From assembly GCA_903882335.1 (NCBI GenBank), contig CAIRWP010000243.1, positions 1 through 6,338 of the forward strand: a stretch of 6,338 bases of DNA. The letters are read 5' to 3'. The notes under the pieces are model-generated. The model was given only the letters and a program-made list of their open reading frames with translations. It had not been told where the DNA came from and made no database searches. Shown one piece after another: positions 1-6,136 of this stretch (position 1 is its first letter; each line of letters begins with the position of its first letter). The translations under genes and the position numbers were made by a program. Origin of the DNA: an uncultured Opitutia bacterium. GTDB lineage: Bacteria > Verrucomicrobiota > Verrucomicrobiia > Opitutales > UBA953.

Positions 1-1331
1 AGGCGGTCGAGAAATCCATCCTCTTCGGCCTCGTCGTGGGCGCGGAGATCCCAGAGCGCTGCGCCTGGGATCGTAAGAACTATTTCTACCCCGACAACCC
101 GAAGAACTACCAGCTCACCCAGAAGGATTTCCCGGTCGTCGTTGGCGGCCAGGTCGAGATCGAACTCCCGGGCGCTTCGCGCAATGTGATGGGCGAGCAT
201 AAGTTCATCCGGATCCACCACGCGCACCTCGAAGAGGACGTGGGTAAGCTCAGCCACGCGGGCAGCGGCTCGTTGGTCGACTATAACCGCGCCGGCGTGC
301 CGCTCCTCGAGATCGTCACCGAGCCGGACCTCCGTTCTTCCGCCGAAGCCGAGGCTTTCCTCCGCTCGCTCGTCGCGATGCTCACCCAGGCCGGCGTCGC
401 CGACTGCGACATGGAGAAGGGCCAACTGCGCTGCGACTGCAACGTGTCCGTCCGTCGCCGCGGCGTCGAGAAGCTCGGCACCCGCACCGAGACCAAGAAT
501 CTCAACTCGATCTCGAGCGTCCGTGATACGGTCATCTACGAGACCGCCCGCCAGATCCGCGAACTCGAAGCCGGCCGCTCGATCACGCAGGAGACCCGCG
601 GCTGGAACGCCGAACTCGCCCGCGGTTACGTCCTGCGCGACAAGGAAGACGCGCACGACTACCGTTACTTCCCGGATCCGGATATCCCGACCCTCAAGAT
701 CTCCCGCGAGACCGTCGCACGCCTTGCGAAGCAGGTCCCCGAGAACCTTTACGACCGCCAGCGTCGCTACGTCGAGAAGCTCGGCCTGCCTTACACCGCC
801 GCCTCCGTGCTCGTGAACGACCGCGCCCTCGCCGAATGGTTCGAGCAGGCCGCCGCCGCGCACCCCGCCAACCCGTCCGGCATCGCCAACCTCGTGGCCA
901 ACGACCTGCTCCGCGACCTCGCCGCCTCGGCGGGCGCCGCCGGCGGCTTCGACGAGTCCACCCCGGCCCCGGTCTCGCTGGCGTCCTGTCCGATCAAGCC
1001 CGCCCAGCTGGCCGGTCTGGTCAAGCTGACCGATGACGGCGTGATTTCCAAGCAGCAGGCCAAGGAAGTCTTCGCCGAGATGTTCAAGACCGGCCAGGAC
1101 GCCGCCGCCATCGTCGACGCCAAGGGCCTTCGCCAGAACAGCGACACCGGTGAGCTCGAAAAGATCGTCCAGGAAGTCATCGCCGACCCGGCCGTGGCCA
1201 AGTCCATCGCCGAATACCGCGCCGGCAACGAGAAGGCCATCAATGCGCTCAAAGGCCCGATCATGAAGCGTACGCAAGGGAAGGCCAATCCCGGGCTGAT
1301 CGACCAGCTGCTCCGGAAGGCCCTCGGATGA
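1..1331 (+). CDS. gatB: Aspartyl/glutamyl-tRNA amidotransferase subunit B (5'-truncated)
   Basis: GatB is the tRNA-binding kinase/transamidase subunit of cytoplasmic GatCAB, which converts misacylated Glu-tRNA(Gln) or Asp-tRNA(Asn) to the amidated form using ammonia released by GatA. The reading frame is open from base 3 with no start in the window. Roughly the first 50 residues are missing compared with a usual length near 480, and the GTG at 36 is internal. Visible family blocks are DRKNYFYPD...YQLTQ (bases ~72-125), HLEEDVGKL, SLVDYNRAGVPLLEIVTEPD, GQLRCDCNVSVR, TETKNLNS and RDKEDAHDYRYFPDPD (to about base 680). The C-terminal half is the helical tail with its YqeY-like domain, ending in LKGPIMKRTQGKANP near base 1292. 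No frameshift is seen. gatA and gatC are not in the window. Its stop overlaps the next gene's start (ATGA). Identification is secure. Confidence 0.97.
   Translation, partial: AVEKSILFGLVVGAEIPERCAWDRKNYFYPDNPKNYQLTQKDFPVVVGGQVEIELPGASRNVMGEHKFIRIHHAHLEEDVGKLSHAGSGSLVDYNRAGVPLLEIVTEPDLRSSAEAEAFLRSLVAMLTQAGVADCDMEKGQLRCDCNVSVRRRGVEKLGTRTETKNLNSISSVRDTVIYETARQIRELEAGRSITQETRGWNAELARGYVLRDKEDAHDYRYFPDPDIPTLKISRETVARLAKQVPENLYDRQRRYVEKLGLPYTAASVLVNDRALAEWFEQAAAAHPANPSGIANLVANDLLRDLAASAGAAGGFDESTPAPVSLASCPIKPAQLAGLVKLTDDGVISKQQAKEVFAEMFKTGQDAAAIVDAKGLRQNSDTGELEKIVQEVIADPAVAKSIAEYRAGNEKAINALKGPIMKRTQGKANPGLIDQLLRKALG
1315..1320 (+). promoter_or_regulatory. Ribosome binding site of the Mpv17-like gene, inside gatB
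   Basis: GGAAGG lies seven bases before the ATG at 1328, within the last codons of gatB. It supports the ATGA-overlap start and suggests that translation of the membrane protein is coupled to gatB termination. Confidence 0.6.
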
Positions 1332-2020
1332 AAGCGTCGGACCCCGACGTTTCGCCCTGGGCGGCCGGCGTCAAGGCTGCTCGCGACAACGCCATCCCTT
1401 CGCTCGTCATCCTGCTCGCCGCGACCGCCTTGGTGGTCGGCTATTACCAAGTCCCGACCCTCCGGGCTTGGCTCGATATCGTCGGCACCGTCAACCAGGC
1501 GAACCCCATCGCCTTCGCCATGCTCTGCACGGGGTTCACCGCTGGCGTCATCCCTTGGTGCTTCCGCATGGCCTTTCCAGGTTTGCGCCCCGCGCGCCCC
1601 GGGCTCGACCTGCTCCACAGCGTTGTCTGGTGGATGTTCATGGGGGTCGTCGTGTGTTATTTCTACGTCGCGCAAGGCCACTGGTTCGGCACCGAGCCCT
1701 CCTTTGGGGTGGTGGTCTGCAAGGTGGCCGTCGACCAGCTCGGCTTCACCGTGCTCTGCGGCGCGCCGTTCAACGCCATCTCCCACCTCTGGAAGGATTC
1801 CAATTGGGACACCGCGCGACTGCGGGCCGCGATGGGCCCCGGCTGGTACCGTCGGCTCGTCTTGCCCAACCTCTTGCCTAACTACCTGGTGTGGTTCCCC
1901 GGCAACATCATCTTCTACAGCATGCCCTCGGAGTTGCAATTGCCTGTCGCCAACTGCATCGGCTGTTTCTGGGCGCTCATGTGCGTGCGTATAGCGAAGC
2001 ACTCGGGGGTGAAGCATTGA
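1328..2020 (+). CDS. Mpv17/PMP22-like integral membrane protein
   Basis: This is a 230-residue hydrophobic protein with likely membrane segments near residues 23-43, 60-82, 96-115, 128-150 and 203-220. The C-terminal 100 residues align by eye with remembered human MPV17. There is a K-x3-DQ-x-GF block at 132-140 (the human protein has a very similar LLDQGGF), a helix containing a W-x4-LR-like stretch, then P-N-Y-L-x-W ending at W189. P200 follows W189 by 11 residues (12 in MPV17), and P200 to W215 is 15 residues, as in MPV17. The N-terminal ~50 residues, with an extra hydrophobic stretch, have no counterpart. The family (Pfam Mpv17_PMP22) is mostly eukaryotic, in mitochondrial and peroxisomal membranes, and its biochemical role is unsettled; channel activity has been proposed. 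The start is fixed by the ATGA overlap with gatB and a good ribosome site. Family membership is probable. The bacterial function is unknown. Confidence 0.7.
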   Translation: MKASDPDVSPWAAGVKAARDNAIPSLVILLAATALVVGYYQVPTLRAWLDIVGTVNQANPIAFAMLCTGFTAGVIPWCFRMAFPGLRPARPGLDLLHSVVWWMFMGVVVCYFYVAQGHWFGTEPSFGVVVCKVAVDQLGFTVLCGAPFNAISHLWKDSNWDTARLRAAMGPGWYRRLVLPNLLPNYLVWFPGNIIFYSMPSELQLPVANCIGCFWALMCVRIAKHSGVKH

Positions 2021-2031
2021 GAGGCTAGTTA

Positions 2032-2065
2032 GCTGGCACGCTGGCAAGTGGGCACGTGGGCAAGG
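2032..2065 (+). repeat. 8-base tandem repeat, outer left arm (A)
   Basis: Four units of eight bases starting 12 bases after the upstream stop: GCTGGCAC, GCTGGCAA, GTGGGCAC, GTGGGCAA, followed by GG. The unit is related, in reverse complement, to the array at 2207-2238. The end, GGGCAAGG (2058-2065), is exactly complementary to 2214-2221. Confidence 0.8.
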
Positions 2066-2075
2066 AATTCAGTTA

Positions 2076-2109
2076 AGGGCCAGGGGCAGGCACCAGGGCC
2101 AGGGGCAGG
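2076..2109 (+). repeat. 15-base direct repeat, inner left arm (B)
   Basis: AGGGCCAGGGGCAGG occurs exactly at 2076-2090 and again at 2095-2109, a 19-base period. Bases 2093-2104 (CCAGGGCCAGGG) are exactly complementary to 2177-2188, so this arm can pair with the C-rich block before the esterase gene. Confidence 0.85.
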
Positions 2110-2146
2110 AGAGGCAACAGATGCGATGCCGGCTAACCGATTAACA

Positions 2147-2172
2147 GGTCAGCCCATCAACTTAATCTGACC
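2147..2172. repeat. Small inverted repeat at the centre of the 2032-2239 structure
   Basis: GGTCAG (2147-2152) and CTGACC (2167-2172) are perfect inverted copies separated by 14 bases. The pair lies inside the larger mirrored repeats and could form the apex of a long hairpin. No uridine run follows, so it is not a standard intrinsic terminator. Confidence 0.5.
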
Positions 2173-2197
2173 CTGTCCCTGGCCCTGGCCCTTCCTG
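2171..2197 (-). repeat. Inner right arm (B'), reverse complement of the 2076-2109 repeat
   Basis: This C-rich block repeats CCCTGG/CCCTGT. Bases 2183-2193 are exactly complementary to 2075-2085 (11 bases), and 2177-2188 to 2093-2104 (12 bases). The arm is shorter than B and out of register in places, so pairing could occur in more than one alignment. Confidence 0.8.
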
Positions 2198-2206
2198 TAT
2201 CTCCCC

Positions 2207-2238
2207 CATGTCCCCTTGCCCCCGTGTCCCCATGTCCC
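2207..2238 (-). repeat. 8-base tandem repeat, outer right arm (A')
   Basis: Four eight-base units, CATGTCCC, CTTGCCCC, CGTGTCCC and CATGTCCC, end 12 bases before the esterase ATG. Read on the minus strand the units are GGGACATG-like, the same family as the left array. The array provides an in-frame GTG (2224) that extends the esterase frame; I treat this as incidental. Confidence 0.8.
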
Positions 2239-2250
2239 CTAATCTTCATC

Positions 2251-3414
2251 ATGCTTAGGCTTGTCCTGCTCCTTCCGCTCGCGCTCCTGGCGGCCGAGCC
2301 CGCTGGCGAGTTCCGCGGAAGCCCGGAACGTCCTTCCGCCGTCCTGAACCGGCCGGCCACGGAGGGCATCCATCTCGTCACGATCGCCTTCGGGGCCGAG
2401 GATATAGACTCCGTCACGACCGTGAAGGCTGAGGCCCGGCGGCTGATCGCCTTGAACATCGCTGTCCCGAAAGGCCGCACCGAGCTCCGCCGCTTCCTCA
2501 TCGATGTGCGCCGTCCCGAGTACGCCGGCGGACGCGTCGCCCTCAAACCGCGCGAAAGCGGCTCCCCCAACTGGGACGAAAAGCTCTCGCTCGAGTTCAT
2601 CGGGCCGACCGCCCGGGCTCGCCTCGTCTCCGTCGAGCCCGCGCCCGCCGCGACCATCCGGATCTTCCTGGCCGGGGACTCGACCGTCACGGACCAGTCG
2701 ATCGAGCCTTACGTGGGCTGGGGACAGGTATTCCCGCTGTTCGTCGGCGACCGGGCCGTGGTCGCGAACCACGCCGAGTCGGGCCGGGCGCTGCGTTCTT
2801 TCCAGGGCGAGCGTCGGTTCGACAAGATCCTCGCGCAGCTGCGCCCGGGCGACTTCGTCCTCATCCAGTTCGGCCATAACGACCAGAAGGAGAAAGGGGA
2901 GGGCGTCGGGGCCTTCACGACGTACACGGCCCGGCTGAAGGCCTACGTCGACGCCATCCAGGCCAAGGGCGGCAAGCCCGTGCTCGTCACCGCCGTCGCC
3001 CGCCGCCGCTTCGACCCGCAGGGCCAGGTCGTCGAGTCGCTTGGCGATTTCCCCGAGGCCGTCCGCCGCGTAGCCAAGGAACGCGGGCTCCCGCTCATCG
3101 ACCTCAACACCGCCGCCAAGCAGGTCTACCAGGCCCTCGGTGTCGAGCGCAGCAAGCTCGCCCTGCTCCACTACCCGGCGAACACCTTCCCCGGCCAGAC
3201 CGAGCCGCTCCGCGACGATACCCACTTCAGCGCCTACGGTGCCTACGAGATGGCGCGCTGCGTCGCGGAGGGTATCCGCACGGGCGTACCCGAGCTGGCG
3301 GTCCACCTGGCGCCGGCGGTCAAGCCTTTCGACCCGACCCATCCCGACGACCCCGCTCAAGTGGTCATTCCCGCCAGTGCCTTGGTCAAGGGCGATAAGC
3401 CCGAGGGCAAATAA
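2251..3414 (+). CDS. Secreted SGNH-hydrolase, rhamnogalacturonan acetylesterase type (CE12-like)
   Basis: Likely a pectin-directed esterase that removes O-acetyl groups from rhamnogalacturonan I or a similar plant or algal polysaccharide, outside the cytoplasm. From the ATG at 2251 the protein has 387 residues. The start MLRLVLLLPLALLAAEPA looks like a signal peptide cut near residues 14-16. Residues ~25-135 form a beta-rich N-terminal domain (TTVKAE, RLKP-like and NWDEKL blocks) that I recall preceding catalytic domains of this type. Catalytic blocks are GDSTVTD with Ser144, NHAESGR with Gly178, QFGHND with Asn210, and DDTHFSAYGA with Asp322 and His325, giving a complete Ser-Asp-His set. The in-frame GTG at 2224 lies in the 8-base repeat and would spoil the signal peptide, so I prefer 2251. 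No Shine-Dalgarno is visible before either start. priA follows after 57 bases. Fold and class are firm; the exact substrate is inferred. Confidence 0.88.
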   Translation: MLRLVLLLPLALLAAEPAGEFRGSPERPSAVLNRPATEGIHLVTIAFGAEDIDSVTTVKAEARRLIALNIAVPKGRTELRRFLIDVRRPEYAGGRVALKPRESGSPNWDEKLSLEFIGPTARARLVSVEPAPAATIRIFLAGDSTVTDQSIEPYVGWGQVFPLFVGDRAVVANHAESGRALRSFQGERRFDKILAQLRPGDFVLIQFGHNDQKEKGEGVGAFTTYTARLKAYVDAIQAKGGKPVLVTAVARRRFDPQGQVVESLGDFPEAVRRVAKERGLPLIDLNTAAKQVYQALGVERSKLALLHYPANTFPGQTEPLRDDTHFSAYGAYEMARCVAEGIRTGVPELAVHLAPAVKPFDPTHPDDPAQVVIPASALVKGDKPEGK

Positions 3415-3454
3415 GCGCCGCAGGGCATCCCTCGCTTGAATCCCCGTCGCGGAT

Positions 3455-3472
3455 AGGCGAGGCTCGCCCTCG
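3455..3472 (+). promoter_or_regulatory. priA ribosome binding region with a possible occluding hairpin
   Basis: AGGCGAGG (3455-3462) ends nine bases before the GTG at 3472 and is the best ribosome site. CGAGG (3458-3462) can pair with CCTCG (3468-3472) across a five-base loop, covering both the ribosome site and the first base of the start codon. An upstream CCTCGC (3430-3435) could pair with 3457-3462 instead. The pairing is visible; any regulatory role is speculative. Confidence 0.4.
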
Positions 3473-5730
3473 TGCCCGATCTCTTCGGAGAAATTGAACC
3501 CGGCGTCGCCGAGGTGGTCCCGTTTGATGGCGGGGCCCGGGCTTACTCGTACTCCGTTCCCGCGGCCTTGAAGGATACCCTGCAGGTCGGCCAGCTCGTG
3601 CGCGTGCCGCTGGGCGGTCGCGTGAGCCTCGGAGTCGTCTGGCGCTACCCCGCGGAGCCCCCGCCCGCCGCTAAACTGCGGAGCATCATCCTCCTGGAAC
3701 ACGAGCAGCCGGTCATGACCCCCGACTGCTGCAAGCTCGCGGAGTGGATGGCCAGCTACTACGGCTGCGGCCTCAACTCCGTCCTCGAGACCGTCCTGCC
3801 CGCCGCCATCCGCAAGGGCGTGCGGCCCGTCCTCCGTCGGCTCCTCACGTTGGTGTCCCCGCCTGCGCCGGACGTCCTCGAAAAACTCCGGCGCAAGGCC
3901 CCTCGCCAGGCCCAAGTCATCGATTACCTCGCTGGTCAGCCCGGGCCCGCGGACCGGGCGAAGATGGTCGAGGGCTTGGGCGTGGCCCAGCCCGCCGTCG
4001 ACGCCCTGATCAAGTCCGGGGTGGTGAAGGAAGATGCCAGCGTCCTCTGGCGGGTCGCCTACGACGACCCCTTCGCCGAGGGCGAAATCGTCGCGGCGCG
4101 CGGGCACGACCTCAATCCGCAGCAGGTCACCGCCGTCGCCTCCATCTCCGCGACCTTGGACAGCAAGGCTTTCCGGGCCCACCTCCTGCATGGCGTCACC
4201 GGCTCCGGTAAGACCGAGGTCTACGTCGCGCTCATCCGCAAGGTCGTCGCCGAAGGCGGCTCCGCCATCTTCCTCGTCCCTGAGGTCGCCCTCACTCCCC
4301 AGACCGTCGGCCGGCTCCGTTCGCGCCTCGCCGACCTCGGCGCCAAGGTCGTCGTGTGGCACAGCCACCTTTCCGCCGGCGAACGCTTCGATGCCTGGAT
4401 GGCGATGTCTCTCGGGCAGGCCCGCGTGGTCGTCGGTGCGCGGTCGGCCGTCTTCGCTCCCTTGCCGAACCTGCGGCTCATCGTGGTCGACGAGGAGCAC
4501 GAGCCCTCCTTCAAGCAGGGCGAAACCCCGATGTACCACGGTCGGGACGTCGCGGTCATGCGCGCCTCGATGCTCGGGATCCCCTGCGTGCTCGGCTCGG
4601 CCACGCCCTCCCTCGAGACGTGGAAGAACGCGCAGGCGGGCCGCTACGTCCTGGACTCGATGCCCAAGCGCGTCGACGACCGCCCGATGCCCGCGTTCCG
4701 CATCGTCGACATGCGCCGCGAGGTGCTCCACCTCAAGGGCCAGCACATCCTCTCGCGCGAGCTGACCGACGGCATCCGCGAGCGTCTCCAGCGGCGCGAG
4801 CAGTCGATCCTCTTCCTCAATCGCCGCGGCCATTCTCGCTCGCTCGTCTGCCCAGATTGCGGCGAGGCCGTCCAGTGCGGGCGCTGCAGTGTCTCGCTCA
4901 CCCTGCACCGCACCGACGACACCGCCCGCTGCCACCTCTGCAATCACCAGGAGCGCGCCCCGGTGGTCTGCCCCAAGTGCCGTTCCCCCAAGGTCCGCTG
5001 GAAGGGTTACGGCACCCAGAAGGTGGAGGAGACCATCGCCCACCTCTTCCCGCGCGCCAAGGTCGCCCGCATCGACGCCGACACCATGTCCAAGAAGGAC
5101 CGCTTCCGCCAAGTGCTCTCGGACTTCCGTGCGGGCAAGTACGACATGCTCCTCGGGACGCAGATGATCGCCAAGGGGCTGGACTTCCCGCGCGTCACGC
5201 TCGTCGGCATCATCGACGCCGACCTTTCCCTGCAGCTTCCCGATTTTCGCGCGGCCGAACGCACGTTCCAGTTACTGACGCAGGTGGCGGGCCGCGCCGG
5301 GCGCGGGGATCTCGAGGGGGTGGTGGTGGTGCAGAGCTTCCAGCCCGCCACAGATCCGATCCAGTTCGCCAAGCGGCTCGACTTCGAGGGCTTCGCCGCG
5401 GCCGAGATGGAACGCCGCGCCGAGTTCGGCTACCCGCCGGACCGCCACCTGATCCGCCATGTCTTCCGGGGCCGCAACGCCGAGAAGGTCAACTTCGTCG
5501 CCGACGCTTGGGTCAAGGAACTCGAGCGACTGCACCCCGGCCTCGCGGAAGTCCGCGGCCCTGCGCCGTGCCCCTTCGAGAAAGTCCAGGACCAGCACCG
5601 CGTGCACATCTGGTACCTCGTCTCCGGCGTAAAATCTTTTCTCGCGGCCCTGCTGCCGCTGCGGGCCAAAGTCCTGCGGGACGAAGACGTCATCGATGTG
5701 ATCGACGTGGACGCGCAGGATTGTGCCTAG
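3472..5730 (+). CDS. priA: Primosomal protein N', replication-restart 3'-5' DNA helicase
   Basis: PriA recognises stalled or collapsed replication forks, unwinds the lagging-strand arm and helps reload the replicative helicase. The 752 residues, from a GTG start, cover the whole protein (E. coli PriA is about 732). The N-terminal 3'-DNA-end binding domain spans residues ~1-110 and a winged-helix-like region follows to ~200. Helicase motifs are HGVTGSGKTEVY with Lys247, LVPEVALTPQ, the DEEH box at 340-343, and LGSATPSLET. The zinc-binding insert has eight cysteines at 460, 463, 469, 472, 487, 490, 500 and 503, the same spacing I recall for E. coli PriA shifted by 24. Motifs V and VI follow (LLGTQMIAKGLDFP, QVAGRAGRG). 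All key residues are present. It sits 57 bases after the esterase gene and may share its transcript. It converges on corA. Identification is secure. Confidence 0.98.
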   Translation: MPDLFGEIEPGVAEVVPFDGGARAYSYSVPAALKDTLQVGQLVRVPLGGRVSLGVVWRYPAEPPPAAKLRSIILLEHEQPVMTPDCCKLAEWMASYYGCGLNSVLETVLPAAIRKGVRPVLRRLLTLVSPPAPDVLEKLRRKAPRQAQVIDYLAGQPGPADRAKMVEGLGVAQPAVDALIKSGVVKEDASVLWRVAYDDPFAEGEIVAARGHDLNPQQVTAVASISATLDSKAFRAHLLHGVTGSGKTEVYVALIRKVVAEGGSAIFLVPEVALTPQTVGRLRSRLADLGAKVVVWHSHLSAGERFDAWMAMSLGQARVVVGARSAVFAPLPNLRLIVVDEEHEPSFKQGETPMYHGRDVAVMRASMLGIPCVLGSATPSLETWKNAQAGRYVLDSMPKRVDDRPMPAFRIVDMRREVLHLKGQHILSRELTDGIRERLQRREQSILFLNRRGHSRSLVCPDCGEAVQCGRCSVSLTLHRTDDTARCHLCNHQERAPVVCPKCRSPKVRWKGYGTQKVEETIAHLFPRAKVARIDADTMSKKDRFRQVLSDFRAGKYDMLLGTQMIAKGLDFPRVTLVGIIDADLSLQLPDFRAAERTFQLLTQVAGRAGRGDLEGVVVVQSFQPATDPIQFAKRLDFEGFAAAEMERRAEFGYPPDRHLIRHVFRGRNAEKVNFVADAWVKELERLHPGLAEVRGPAPCPFEKVQDQHRVHIWYLVSGVKSFLAALLPLRAKVLRDEDVIDVIDVDAQDCA

Positions 5731-5756
5731 GGAGCGAGGGTAGGATTGATGGGAGA

Positions 5757-5888
5757 GTCGATGATAGAGTCGATGGTAGGGTCGATGATAGAGTCGAGGG
5801 GGGAGTCGATGGTAGGGTCGAGGATAGGGTCGATGACTGAGTCGAGGGGGGAGTCGATGGTAGGGTCGATGGTAGGGTCGATGAACGG
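5757..5888 (+). repeat. 12-base tandem repeat, left arm, 11 units
   Basis: Eleven contiguous 12-base units begin 26 bases after the priA stop, with a common form GTCGATGGTAGG. Two degenerate units (5733-5756) precede them. Bases GTCGA, the G at position 7 and the G at position 11 are the same in every unit; positions 6, 8-10 and 12 vary. Units 3-6 and 7-10 resemble each other, with the pair GTCGAGGGGGGA + GTCGATGGTAGG recurring 48 bases apart, so the array probably grew partly by four-unit duplication. Several frames stay open only because the period is a multiple of three; I see no supported gene here. Confidence 0.93.
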
Positions 5889-5967
5889 TGCAAAGGTCAG
5901 AGCGGGCATGGAAGCCCCCATCGATTCACCATCCACTTCGACTCAGCAATCCCAGCTAAATGGCAAC
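5889..5967. other. Spacer between the two 12-base repeat arms, with a GC hairpin
   Basis: Most of this 79-base stretch is non-repetitive. GGGC (5904-5907) and GCCC (5914-5917) can form a small stem with a six-base loop. From about 5918 scattered ATCGATTCACC and TCGACTCAG pieces already have the orientation of the right arm. The change of orientation therefore lies near 5890-5917. Confidence 0.5.
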
Positions 5968-6125
5968 ATCGATTCAGCCCTCTGTACTCGATGCAGCCCT
6001 CGACTCAGCCCTCTGAACTCGATCCAACACCCGATTCTATCATCGATCCTATCATCGACTCTACCCTCGATTCCACCATCGATTCCACCATCGATCTTGC
6101 ACTCGATTCTACCCTCGATTCTACC
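5968..6125 (-). repeat. 12-base tandem repeat, right arm in opposite orientation
   Basis: Eight contiguous 12-base units (6030-6125; common form ATCGATTCTACC) are the reverse complement of the left-arm unit family: on the minus strand they read GGTAGAATCGAT-like. Bases 5968-6029 hold four more units, interrupted by two 7-base inserts (CTCTGTA, CTCTGAA), giving a 31-base direct repeat. The array ends 11 bases before the corA stop codon. Relative to each converging gene, the repeat following its stop reads in the same sense. Confidence 0.92.
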
Positions 6126-6136
6126 TTCCAACCCAC

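Noticed and set aside
36..38. GTG at 36 as the start of gatB
   Set aside because: The frame is open upstream to base 3 and encodes the conserved AVEKSILFGLVVGAEI stretch, so the true start is outside the window.
791..2047. A 418-codon minus-strand open frame across gatB and the Mpv17-like gene
   Set aside because: It is antisense to two supported genes, crosses their junction, and shows no family motif; it is a composition effect of GC-rich coding sequence.
2224..2250. GTG at 2224 as the start of the esterase
   Set aside because: It lies within the 8-base repeat, has no ribosome site, and would put nine extra residues before an otherwise typical signal peptide starting at 2251.
2239..5112. 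A 957-codon open frame on the minus strand antisense to the esterase and most of priA
   Set aside because: Both plus-strand genes are well supported by family motifs and use the same frame with G/C-ending codons, which leaves the opposite frame free of stops. The antisense product is low-complexity, rich in A, G, D, E and R, with no domain I recognise, and it runs straight across the gap between the genes.
4356..5840. A 494-codon plus-strand frame overlapping priA
   Set aside because: It is an arginine- and proline-rich shadow of priA in another frame that continues into the 12-base repeat.
5757..6125. CRISPR array
   Set aside because: The units are 12 bases long and contiguous, with no unique spacers of regular length, and no cas gene is present.
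5731..6136. Origin-type iteron array next to priA
   Set aside because: There is no AT-rich unwinding stretch, DnaA-box cluster or replication initiator gene, and priA is not itself an origin marker.
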